Below, piece by piece: positions 52,751 through 61,956 of a stretch of DNA of 64,000 nt. The translations under genes and the position numbers were made by a program. Location: the NCBI GenBank assembly GCA_028456385.1, contig JALNQF010000178.1, positions 1 through 64,000 on the forward strand, given 5' to 3'. The notes under the pieces were generated by a model, which did no database searches, had not been told where the DNA came from, and saw nothing but the letters and a program-made list of their open reading frames with translations. This DNA comes from Ophiosphaerella korrae. Lineage: Eukaryota; Ascomycota; Dothideomycetes; Pleosporales; Phaeosphaeriaceae. Numbering within the stretch: the stretch's first letter is position 1; every line of letters starts with the position of its first letter.

Positions 52751-53383
52751 ATGAATGAGTTGCGTGAGCGGTATTTCCTGAGGAGTTTGAATAGGACGCC
52801 GGCGCATTTGACGTTGTTTCATGCCCTGCCGCATTCGCATGTTGATGCACCGGAAAAAAACGTGGCACAAGTGTCGTCAAGTATGAGGCCGTTCCTAGTG
52901 ACTACCGGTGGGCCGTTCAGGATGCGCAAAGGGGTGGGAGTAAATGTTGATGACGGGTACCAGAAGATGAAAGAAGTGCATAGCCAGCTTAGATCACAGT
53001 GGGTATCGTTCTTGAGTAAGCAGGATCAAGGGGGTTTCCGTCCTCATTGGACTATCATGAACAAGGCTGATGAAGAGGCTGAGGTGGAGCATGCTCTGAG
53101 CGCAGTTCGGAAGGAATTGTCCCAGAATACGAAAGAAGGTCGGGCCGTTGGCCTGGAACTATGGAAACATGATCGAGGCAATTGGATTTGGGCCCAGGAA
53201 TCCATTTTTGGAGAAGGAGAAACGGCGCTCTTACCAGCAGGATCGACAAGCAGTGGAAGGAAGCCCAAGATTAGTGAGTATGGCGGTCGGACATCTGCAG
53301 CCGATAAGAGACCAGGTTTGGTGAAGCAGGGGGGCAGCGTAGCCAATGTGTGGAAGTCGGTGACTTCACGTTGCAAGGGTTGA
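52751..53383 (+). CDS. 2H phosphoesterase (2'-5' RNA ligase-like), N-terminus uncertain
   Basis: The frame is open from upstream of 52691 to 53383. The first in-frame ATG is 52751, giving 210 aa. Two H-x-T/S-x motifs define the 2H superfamily: HLTLF (residues 19-23) and HWTI (99-102). The two histidines would hydrolyse a 2',3'- or 1'',2''-cyclic phosphate. No introns. The codons just before the ATG (YVLTLKVEE) look like the first beta strand of the domain. The native start was therefore probably further upstream, and it now coincides with the truncated NTF2-like gene. If only the ATG at 52751 is used, the fold lacks that strand. The C-terminal ~40 residues are polar and low complexity. Function is probably RNA end or cyclic nucleotide processing; no substrate can be assigned. 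Confidence 0.75.
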   Translation: MNELRERYFLRSLNRTPAHLTLFHALPHSHVDAPEKNVAQVSSSMRPFLVTTGGPFRMRKGVGVNVDDGYQKMKEVHSQLRSQWVSFLSKQDQGGFRPHWTIMNKADEEAEVEHALSAVRKELSQNTKEGRAVGLELWKHDRGNWIWAQESIFGEGETALLPAGSTSSGRKPKISEYGGRTSAADKRPGLVKQGGSVANVWKSVTSRCKG

Positions 53384-54419
53384 GGTCATGGAAATACACG
53401 TTTCAATGTCTTTGTCCATAAAGGCATGGTGTTCTAGCGAACCATATCTTAGTGGGCCAATGTTTTCCCGAAAGGGAAGTCGTATGTGAGTATCCCTCGC
53501 GTTTTTGTATGGATTAGTACATTGGGTGTAACGATAACATGAAGAGCATGCAATGTTCCGCAGGGAAGGGTGGTATCCTATGATTCAGAGGATGGCAATT
53601 ACGAGAGGCTCAAAATAGGTGCTTGTCTGGTCTCGTATAGGCTAAGTAAGCCTCGGGAGCGGAGCACAAAGGTCTCGCCACATCAATGCAGCGTGCGTCG
53701 TCACCAAGATGGTACGTCGGCAGAAGAGCGAGCGAGCAACTCTTGCCCCCGTCCACGATAGCATGTGTTCTGTACTCGGTTGACTGCTTGAAGAAGCAAA
53801 GTTTGCTACTCCGTGATTTGCCGAATAGGGGTAGGGTCGGATGTCTGAGCCACAGCCAGCCACATGCCACACCTGCAAGGGCGGGAGATAGCCGGGCGTG
53901 ACCAAAAGACTCTGATCTCGAACGCCTCCAATTTCACACGGTGATGCACGTGGGGCCAGGTTCAGGAGATGCTGGGGCGAGGCGGTGACGCGAGAATTGA
54001 ACAGATTGCCTGTCCCTTGCGCATAGTGAGGGAACTATGCCTCGTGATGGGGCTGCAGCCAATTGCTGGAGTGGACGCGAGGTCACCCCAGGACACGGAC
54101 ACCAAAGACGGAATTAGCAGCGGTACATGTACGAGAAGTCGAGTCTCGACGAGCGTAGCGGCCGGGCAGAGTCACGGATGGTCAAGTAGTCGTCCAGGTC
54201 AAGTGGGCGTGCCAAAAGAAAGGAGAAAGCCGAATAGACCCTTCTTGGCAGCTAGACGAGGGGAGGGAAGCTAGGGAGAGGTGACTAGCACTGCAACTAG
54301 GACACCGCAAACTGCCAATAAGTACCAGCTGGCCTCGCCCTCCGTTGTTTGAAAATATTTCTCGACGTTGACTTGCCTTGCTCCCTTTACCATCCATCTT
54401 GCCCACTACCACCACCAAC
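53384..54419. other. Intergenic; upstream region of the GDP-mannose pyrophosphorylase gene
   Basis: About 1 kb without a supported gene. The last ~70 bp before 54420 are pyrimidine-rich (CCACTACCACCACCAACATG), typical of a fungal transcription start and leader. Short open frames on both strands have no motifs. Confidence 0.5.
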
Positions 54420-55628
54420 ATGAAAGGTTTGCGCCTAATTGGAGTTTGGAGTCACTTCTTTGCTCACCGCTAACACCCCGCGTAGCCATCATTCTCGTCG
54501 GAGGCTTTGGAACAAGGCTACGGCCGCTGACCCTCACATTGCCCAAGCCGCTGGTTGAGTTTGCGAACAAGCCCATGATCCAGCACCAGATTGAGGCTCT
54601 TGCCTCTGCTGGCGTCACCGATGTTGTCCTCGCGGTCAACTACCGTCCAGAGATCATGGCCGAGGCGCTCAAGACAGTCAGTATCCCATATCCAGCACAC
54701 GGCTCCGACACAGGAATAATTGGGTGTGCAGTACGAGAAGCAATACAACGTCAAGATTGAGTTCTCTGTCGAGACGGAGCCTCTTGGCACCGCCGGCCCG
54801 CTCAAGCTTGCCGAACGCATTCTGGGCAAGGACGACTCACCTTTCTTCGTCCTCAATGCCGATGTCACCTGCGACTATCCCTTCGCCCAGCTCGCCGAAT
54901 TCCATAAGCAGCACGGTGGCGAGGGCACCATTGTCGTGACCAAGGTCGAGGAGCCGTCCAAGTACGGTGTCGTGGTCCACAAGCCTGGCCACGCCTCGCA
55001 GATCGACCGCTTCGTCGAGAAGCCCGTCGAGTTCGTCGGCAACCGAATCAATGCCGGCATCTACATCCTCAACCCTACCGTGCTCAAGCGCATAGAGCTT
55101 CGCCCCACATCCATCGAGCAAGAGACTTTCCCTGCCATTGTCAAGGATGGCCTTCTACACTCCTTCGACCTCGAGGGCTTCTGGATGGATGTTGGCCAGC
55201 CCAAGGACTTCATCTCAGGCACTTGCCTGTACCTGTCTTCGCTCTCACGCAAGAATTCCAAACTCCTCACACCGGCATCTGAATCTTACGTCTATGGCGG
55301 CAATGTCCTCATTGATCCGTCAGCCAAGATTGGCAAGAACTGCCGCATCGGCCCTAACGTCACCATTGGCCCCAACGTTGTTGTTGGTGATGGTGTCCGT
55401 CTTCAACGATGTGTCATCTTGAGGAACTCCCGCATCAAGGACCATGCCTGGGTCAAGTCGACCATTGTCGGCTGGAACAGCTCAGTTGGCAAGTGGGCGC
55501 GTCTGGAGAACGTCACTGTGCTTGGTGATGATGTTTCTATTGGCGATGAGGTCTACGTTAATGGTGGCTCTGTTCTCCCCCACAAGTCTATCAAGCAAAA
55601 CGTCGACACCCCCTCGATTATCATGTAA
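54420..55628 (+). CDS. MPG1: Mannose-1-phosphate guanylyltransferase (GDP-mannose pyrophosphorylase)
   Basis: Exons 54420-54426, 54486-54676 and 54732-55628 give 364 aa, the normal family length. It makes GDP-mannose from mannose-1-phosphate and GTP in the cytosol, feeding N- and O-glycosylation, GPI anchors and cell-wall mannan. The first exon is only 7 nt (MK plus one base). Intron 54427-54485 has a CGCTAACAC branch. Splicing restores the start [18 protein letters not shown], with the nucleotide-binding [11 protein letters not shown] at 8-18. Intron 54677-54731 (GTCAGT donor) joins LKT to YEKQYNVK in phase. The NADV metal-binding aspartate is D110. FVEKP and NAGIYI follow, and the C-terminal third has the isoleucine-rich hexapeptide repeats of a left-handed beta helix. 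The yeast homologue is PSA1/VIG9. Single-copy housekeeping gene. Confidence 0.95.
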
Positions 55629-55925
55629 GGATCGTCCGAATCCACGAATACCCCTCGGATGGACCCACCTTTACACCTTTTAATCATCTTGCCACTTCTT
55701 TGTAAATCCAGGTGTTAGGGTTTGGCGGCACTGCATGTAGATTGCAGGTGGTTTTACGGCTTCTTCTCAGTTATCAGTCAGGATCACCAAAAGCGAATGA
55801 ATTCCGGCTTAAGCGCAACGGCATATATCAGTCTTAGTATCGTCGTCATTGTTTTGCATAGAGCACTTACGATAGATACGCAACCAATCAAAAAAACTTG
55901 AAATTCTCATAACCATAAACTCGCC
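55629..55925. other. Short intergenic stretch between convergent genes
   Basis: Holds the 3' UTR of the GDP-mannose pyrophosphorylase gene. Nothing else recognised. Confidence 0.4.
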
Positions 55926-56513
55926 CTATTGCAAACCATGCTTTTGTAACACCCTCAACGCCGAATTAGCTATCCTACGCGGCCTTCTTGACCCCTCCTG
56001 GAGCCGCCTGTTGCCTACGCGCCAAACTTCAGAGCAGGAACGATATACTGCAGATAGCTTCCACTACGTACTGCTACGAGGCAAGCGGCGCTTCAGCTGG
56101 CAGGACTCGTTCTTCTTAGTCTTGCCATTGCACCTGAGTAAGTGTAGAGGCTCGTCAGCAGCCTCCTTGCGTTGCTTCTTGGCGGAAGGCTGCATATTGG
56201 CAGCGGAGACTTGGGATGGGACAACAGGTGCCATCTGGTCGATTGTGGGTTGAGGCATAACTGGTTGCTGCTCGCCTGAGCTTTCGTGTCCTCCATCCTC
56301 TTTGCGCTTGCGCCTCGTGCCAGGCGATAGCACTGGCTGGTCGATGGAGGGTTGTTGATCCGTTTTCGTCCCAGCGTATTCTCCTTTAGCGAGATAACGA
56401 AGTTGATCTCGCCAAAGGAGAATACAATAAATACATCCCTGTGAGGCCAAGTGGGGTATAGCAGGACCCTGTGGTCGTAGGAAGTGTGCAGTGATGAATT
56501 GCTGGTCCCGCAA
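55926..56513 (-). pseudogene. Basic hypothetical protein frame interrupted by one TAG
   Basis: A single minus-strand frame stays open from 56513 to 55926 except for TAG at 56064-56066. Before the stop it encodes a Gln/Pro-rich region with two basic nuclear-localisation-like clusters (RRKRKED, AKKQRKE) and a short Cys/Lys stretch (LLRCNGKTKKNESC). After it are 45 more codons ending RIANSALRVLQKHGLQ. No ATG lies at the 5' end of the frame, so an upstream exon is likely if the gene is real. I do not recognise the family. Alternatives are a spliced-out stop, a nonsense allele, or chance. A strong hairpin lies within the frame. Confidence 0.35.
56377..56424. repeat. Near-perfect inverted repeat, 19-bp arms
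   Basis: Arms TATTCTCCTTTAGCGAGAT (56377-56395) and ATCTCGCCAAAGGAGAATA (56406-56424) are complementary with one mismatch. They are separated by a 10-nt loop that is itself partly palindromic. The structure would form a stable hairpin in RNA from either strand. Confidence 0.85.
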
Positions 56514-57559
56514 CGTTGATAATCAATCCAAAAATTGTCGTGTTCGTGGAGTCGAGTCGGTTATTCCGTAGAGTAGAAACCGCATGTTTGCTTGCTCGTT
56601 CCTCAATCGAATTTGAGTTTGCTGTCTGTCACAGTCGAATAGTGTGAGTCAGGTATGAGTGAGCAAAGGTGGTGGTGGGCCGGTGGAAAATTATGTAAAA
56701 CCATTGTGTGAGAAAAAAAGCGAAGAGTGGTAGCTTCATGGAACAATAGCGGGTGGGTCATTGTAAATGAAGCGTTTGTTGTTATTGTAGACACGGCGAA
56801 CGGCGTTGGTAGGTGGATGCAAACGGGCGTGGTGTTGCTGTGAATGTTAGCCAGCGCCACGTGAAGTTGTCTAGCGCGAGATGGGGACTACAATTTGAAA
56901 ACCAAGGTGATGATACATGGCACCTATGTGGAAACTGGGTATTTGGTACTACCTTATATTCTTCTAGTGAGTAGAGATAGAGATTGATGGCTCTGAAACT
57001 GAGACAGTACGATGAATGGGAGGCCTTACAATTGGGTTGCTAGTCCGTTCGATTCCGCTGGCCGGGATGTTCTCTCGCGGCGGATGTGAGGTCAGGGGCT
57101 CTAGCTCTGGTCGTTGTTTAAGTGATGATATGGTGGAAGATGAGGATTCTATATATCGGCGATGTTAGCTTGCTGAGGAAAATATGACATGTAATTGAAT
57201 ATTAAGAGGGAAGAGTGAGTTGTGCATCAGTGTCGTAGGAGATATGGCTGCAATCGAACAAAGAGATTGTAATGATGTGTGAATTCCTGAAGGCTTACGA
57301 CGCAGTGCGATCGAGCTATATATCCACCGTCCTTGCTTTTTCTATCCTGGTTGTTCACTGTGCCCTGTTGCGAACCTGGGCTACTCGCGTTGTTGTTCGG
57401 ATGTTGGACACCTCAACTCCATACTTCGTTGCGCAAAGACGGTAATCCAAAGAGAAATGCGTGAAAAACATGCGCCAAAAAAAAAAAAAAAGCTGCCACA
57501 AACTCCTAATCTTGGTTGATATGTCCATGGTCCAAGAATGCATAAGGATACATCCACCT
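56514..57559. other. Intergenic, nothing recognised
   Basis: About 1 kb between a weak hypothetical frame and the carbonic anhydrase 3' end. It includes a 16-nt run of A ending near 57492. No supported gene or RNA. Confidence 0.5.
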
Positions 57560-58510
57560 CTATCCTCTCGGGCTCCAGAGCCCGTAGGCCTTGGGTGCGC
57601 CAGATTCGGCTAACATCTTCAACGAACCCGCGCCAATGTCGAAAATGGCGCCATGGAGCGTCAGGCCGCGGTCGCTAATCGCCCTCTTGATAGCTGGATG
57701 TTGCTTCAACACCTCAATGGAATGCTGGACATTGAGCTCAGCAACACGTGCGGCACGTGCATCGTCGTTGGGCAGTCTATCCAGCTCTGCCTTGTGTTTT
57801 CTCCGCAGTCTAGGCAGAGTCAGCCGAGTGATCAGATGGATCGACGCAAGGACCAGCAAAAAAACTTACTCCCGCACAGGGTGCAACCAAGTGTTGAGCG
57901 TTTCGCCCAGATCTGCGTCTCCAAGCGCCGCTGCGGCTCCTCCACACTTGGTGTGGCCGCAGACAACCACCTTCTTCACCTTAAGATGGGCAACGGCATA
58001 CTCGACGACGCTCGCCGAGTTGAGGTCATTGAGATGCACCGTGTTGGCAATGTTGCGATGCACAAAAATATCGCCGGGCTTGCAATGGCAGACGGTCGTC
58101 TCAGGCACGCGACTGTCGGCACAGCCAATCCATAGAATCTCGGGCGCCTGGCCCTTTGCCAGATCTACAAAAGCGTTGGGGTCGCGCTCCGTGGTGCGCT
58201 GGGCATAATGACGGTTGCCGGCAAGGAGGTGGTCAATGGGATCTGTGAAGGAGGAAATCAGGTCATGTTCGACGAAATGGGACGATGATGGAGGAAATCA
58301 GGTGAGTTTTGCATGTTTGAAGGAGCACCCTTGACAAGATCTTGACCAGGGCAACGCGCTGGAAAACCATAAAGCACCAAGCAGCCCCCGACGATCCCCA
58401 GATGTTCATGCATGCTCGTTTTCAAGCTTATCGATCGCCATGCTTATTTCTGTTGCGCTACCCGGCGTGCGAATGAGATGGACTGCGTACTCACCTTGGT
58501 AGGTTGCCAT
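57560..58510 (-). CDS. Beta-class carbonic anhydrase, two introns
   Basis: Exons 58510-58495, 58242-57870 and 57809-57560 give 212 aa. It interconverts CO2 and bicarbonate, probably in the cytosol, because no targeting peptide is visible. The start MATYQ comes from a 16-nt first exon. Intron 58243-58494 is unusually long (252 nt) for this window, and intron 57810-57869 is 60 nt with a CTGAC branch. The zinc site is C46 (in CADSR, with D48/R50), H102 and C105 (in CGHTKCGG), as in beta enzymes. The family's DPIDHLLAGNRHYAQR opening follows the first splice. The length fits the short fungal NCE103-type enzymes. The exon-1 assignment is the least certain part. Confidence 0.92.
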
Positions 58511-59419
58511 ACTATGCTAGTAACCAACTAAGCAATACTGAGACGCGGCTACAACGGGACACGGAGGAAGGGCGACAGGGAACTAGCAATACTCAAATGC
58601 AACCGTACACAGTACAGCAAGAGAAGGATTCGTAAAAGATGAGAGAAGTAGCGATACCCTCGATACACAGAGCAGCCCAACCCCTCTTATCCGCGCTGAC
58701 AGGTTGCACCTGCACTGGGCATCCTCCCCTCTGAACGACAGGGTGCGCAAACGCTCACACTATGCGACACACTCCCGTTGCAGCCACCAAGACATGGAAA
58801 GACCCTCTCGCCAATCCACCCACGCATTCTGTGGCACCACGCCTTGGCTTCATTCTCACTGGTAGGTCCCGCCCCAGCGCCCCCGGGAATACCTGCTGCG
58901 TCCTTCGTCCGGCGTCCTGCGTGGAAAAAAATGCTCTCTCATGATGCTCTCATGATGCCCCCATCCTATCACCAATCCAGTCCCTCCCGCATATCTCCAA
59001 ACGCCACACCAACCCGTCCTACCAACACGCTCAATCACAGCCTGCCCGCGTGCCTGTCGCACACGCCATACACGCGGCCACAATCGGCGCCCGCCGAGCC
59101 CCCCATCATGGCTGAAGCACAGTGAACACACGCCTGCGCGCCCCCAAGCCCATCTCCTCCATTCTTACCCGCTTTCAAAACGGCTTGTCTATCCATCCGC
59201 CGCCTCGGCACTCGTCTTGTCATCTGCCCAGCCTGTTTTGCCGCTGTCATCGTCTCGAGTTGCGAATTGGCCCGCGCGTCACCGACGCATAATGGCAGGG
59301 ATGCCCACAAGCGAGCAGTGTTAGCGATGCGCGGTCGCGATTCCCCGGGGCGAGTGCGCCTGTTTGTGGGGGTGTTGGGCACGTAATTGAATTAGTGGGA
59401 GATAGGGCGACTGCGGTTG
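58511..59419. other. Upstream region of carbonic anhydrase, no other gene
   Basis: About 0.9 kb, GC-balanced, with CT-rich stretches on the plus strand. Short overlapping frames on both strands near 58760-59380 have no motifs. It probably contains the carbonic anhydrase promoter. Confidence 0.5.
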
Positions 59420-60515
59420 TCAAGGAAAGGAGATTTGGAATAAGCTTGTGATCTCCTTGCGCGCGGGGTTCGTGGCTTGTTTGCTTATTTGGTTGCTATC
59501 TGGCAGGGGGTTTGTTGTAGATCGACCAGTAGATGGTGTCTGCAGGTACGGTAGATAGTCTATGGACAGCAAATTACCAAACAGATGAGCACACCTTACT
59601 TCCAAGCAATCCAAGTCTCTTCTTACACTGCTTGATATTTCCTCAACGTCACGTTGTACTCTATCTAATTGTTCCATAAATACCCTAGACCGTACCTGCA
59701 TAGCAACGCAGCACGGTAGATTGCAAGGGAGCGCGACGCAAACATGTGTCGTCGGCCTGATACAGTGCCAATTCCTTCACCCTGTCGGTGTTGACGGGCT
59801 TGGGTGCAGTGTACGCGTATGGCTTGGCTTTTCTGGTGTAGCAACGGTTCGAGTTGCCTGGCCTCACTGTGACAGGGGGAACAGGGATATCTGAGCGTGT
59901 GCTTCTGATGGCGTTGGATTTTCTTGGGGCACTGGAGAACTGTAGGAAGATGTGTTTGCGAACAGTGAAGGTATGGGAGGGGATAGAACTCGGGCTTTTC
60001 ATCACTAATCTGATCCAGTACTCGACGTCGTATAACCATCGCCGAGCGACTCCTTGCTTGGCACCTTTGTCAAAGGCATCGAAGCTTTCCTCGATCCTCA
60101 TATCCGCCAAGGTCACATCTCGAATTTGTGGGGTGTTTTTATTCTGCCTCTGTTCGATATCCTCAACGAGAAGATAAGATACTGAAGACTACTTGTTGAA
60201 CGAGCGACGAGAGACGCGGTCCGGGGAATACAATCTTTGGGAGAAGAAGCTGAGAGGTTTTGAGAGTCTTCTGCAGGATCATCGTGCCTTCATGATTGGT
60301 CATCAGCAGATTCTTCATCACTATGAGGATGCTGCCCGTCGGTCATGGTGAAGCGTACATCTCTATGATATTTTATGTGGAGTCTGATACCTACTAACCC
60401 TATCTCGGGTATGTAGTTGATGGGTAAGGAAGCTGGCCTATGGCTGGAACATACCCTTTGCACCAGGTCTTGCTCATCAAAAAGAGCCATCCTATATACG
60501 CTTATGGCCTTAATA
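59420..60515 (-). CDS. Possible multi-exon hypothetical gene
   Basis: Several minus-strand pieces look codon-like and are bounded by plausible splice sites. MALFDEQDLVQR is followed by GTATGT (near 60490). A long piece from about 60170 to 59703 (SYLLVEDIEQRQNK ... IEESFDAFDKGAKQGVARRW) ends at a GTACGG donor. A coiled-coil-like piece, MEQLDRVQRDVEEISSSVRR, lies at about 59677-59600 and is followed by GTAAGG. I cannot join them into one convincing protein and recognise no family. It could be one gene, two, or a relic. It lies just downstream of the HeLo-like effector on the same strand. Confidence 0.25.
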
Positions 60516-60734
60516 GATGCTGCAACTACCAGCAACCACTATATCAGCTCCGCCTCTGACCCTATCCCGCTCTTTCCCCGCGCAAGCCTCCAAATAAAAC
60601 AAGCGCTGAGTAGGAGACGGAGTAACAAAAGACAGCAGTAGTATAATGAATGAACTACGTGTTTGAGTTCGTGGCTATATTGCGAACTGCAATTCTTCCT
60701 GGGGATTCTCGAAATGCCTCAGCCATATAATCGA

Positions 60735-61636
60735 TCAAGTCCTTCGTGCTCGTAGGAGAGTCGCCAGTGCTTCTGCATCAGCTTTCCCATTGAGAACCAT
60801 GCTCCCCCCATGCGCCTTATTTTCTTTATACAGTCTTTGCACAGGCCCGTTGTTCTGCCGTTCGACAAGATCAGTGTTAAACACATTTGCGTCATCGAAA
60901 GCTTCATTGCCAACCCACGACACCTTGTCAAGTTTTAGCACTCCAATATCCTCATTTGTATGCGGTACAGTGCCGTTGCCTGGCATTGTCAGTAGTAGTC
61001 AACAAGATGGTATGGCTTTGCAATACTGTCTTCCTTTGAGCTCTTTCCTTCAGGCTGAGTAGCAATATTAAGTCTCTGGCTAAGAATATGTTGCATGTTT
61101 TGATCAACTCGCTGGACAATCGCCAGAGTCTCTGTAGAGCCAGCATGGATCGAACCGCTGAGTCCAACATGTGTGGCGAGAATTCGTGTATCAAGTTCTC
61201 CCTTTGCGCGATCCAAGCGCGTCCAGATGTCATCTAGACGTGTTTCATCGCGACCTCCATTTGCAAACTCATGTGTGTACTGTACAAATTTACTCTTCCT
61301 TCGTCGTTCAGCTAAAGTATTCAGCTGATCATACAGCTCGTTCCCTATATTGACAATCACTTGAATTTGCTTTCGGATTGCCGTGGTGTGTAACCCTGTT
61401 TCATTTCGCACAAGGTTTAGAGTGCTGAGTAAGGTGTCGAGCTGGCCTTTATAACGATGAAGACGATCAAATCCGCCATGCACTTTCTCTCTTACGCTCT
61501 GTAACTTTTGAACGATGGTAATTGCTTGGCTAAGTAGCTGGGACACGGCTGCTGTGCTACCAATTATCTCCTGGTGTGTTCTGTAAGTTTGTACTTTTCA
61601 CTATATATGGGTTCAAGAGCATACCAACACTGGCAT
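60735..61636 (-). CDS. HeLo-like cell-death effector with two C-terminal HRAM amyloid repeats (inferred)
   Basis: Exons 61636-61625 (12 nt, MPVL), 61570-61027 and 60979-60735 give 266 aa with no stop. Intron 61571-61624 has GTATGC, an ACTTACAG branch and a CCAG acceptor; intron 60980-61026 has a CTACTGAC branch. Residues 1 to about 175 are predicted helical, with a hydrophobic, Gly/Ser/Ala-rich N-terminal helix (MPVLEIIGSTAAVSQLL) like fungal HeLo-like domains. Residues 207-220 (WVGNEAFDDANVFN) and 236-249 (YKENKAHGGSMVLN) are two copies of one motif, [WY]xxN[EK]Ax[DG][DG][AS]xV[FL]N. The spacing and C-terminal location match HET-s-related amyloid motifs. In known systems such a protein is triggered by an NLR carrying the same motif and then permeabilises membranes. 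The divergently oriented NLR at 61957 carries it. Domain naming is from recognition, not a search. Confidence 0.75.
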
Positions 61637-61956
61637 GGTCGCCCGACTGTCCTTCTTTCGAATACGGGGACTGAAGATGATTGCTTTGTTTTGTTGGAGT
61701 GGTATTTGTCGTCAAGGCTGAAAGTAAGCCTGGCAAAGCCTACCTAATTGCTTGCGGGACACTTGGCTGCATGATGACAGCCTTGCGTTCTGCACTAGCG
61801 TTTCTCATGCTCTCTACCAGCTCACCAACTTTCATTTGCACCATGAAGTGGTCGCCCAGGGACAGGAAGGAGCTTCGCCTTCCACCAGCCACAGACCCCG
61901 CGCCCAACCAACTTCTAAGGGTTGGTACGACAAGCGGTGGCGCACCGCCTACCCCA
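61637..61956. promoter_or_regulatory. Shared divergent promoter region, effector and NLR
   Basis: 320 bp separate the effector start (61636, minus) and the preferred NLR start (61957, plus). Alternative upstream NLR ATG codons in the same frame exist (for example 61771), which would shorten this. No specific binding site is recognised. The spacing suggests co-regulation. Confidence 0.45.

Noticed and set aside
57035..57075. tRNA-like B-box sequence (GTTCGATTCC)
   Set aside because: The flanking bases cannot form a T-stem or acceptor stem, and there is no matching A-box.
57591..58208. 205-codon plus-strand frame
   Set aside because: It is antisense to carbonic anhydrase exons 2 and 3, whose zinc-site motifs are clear on the minus strand.
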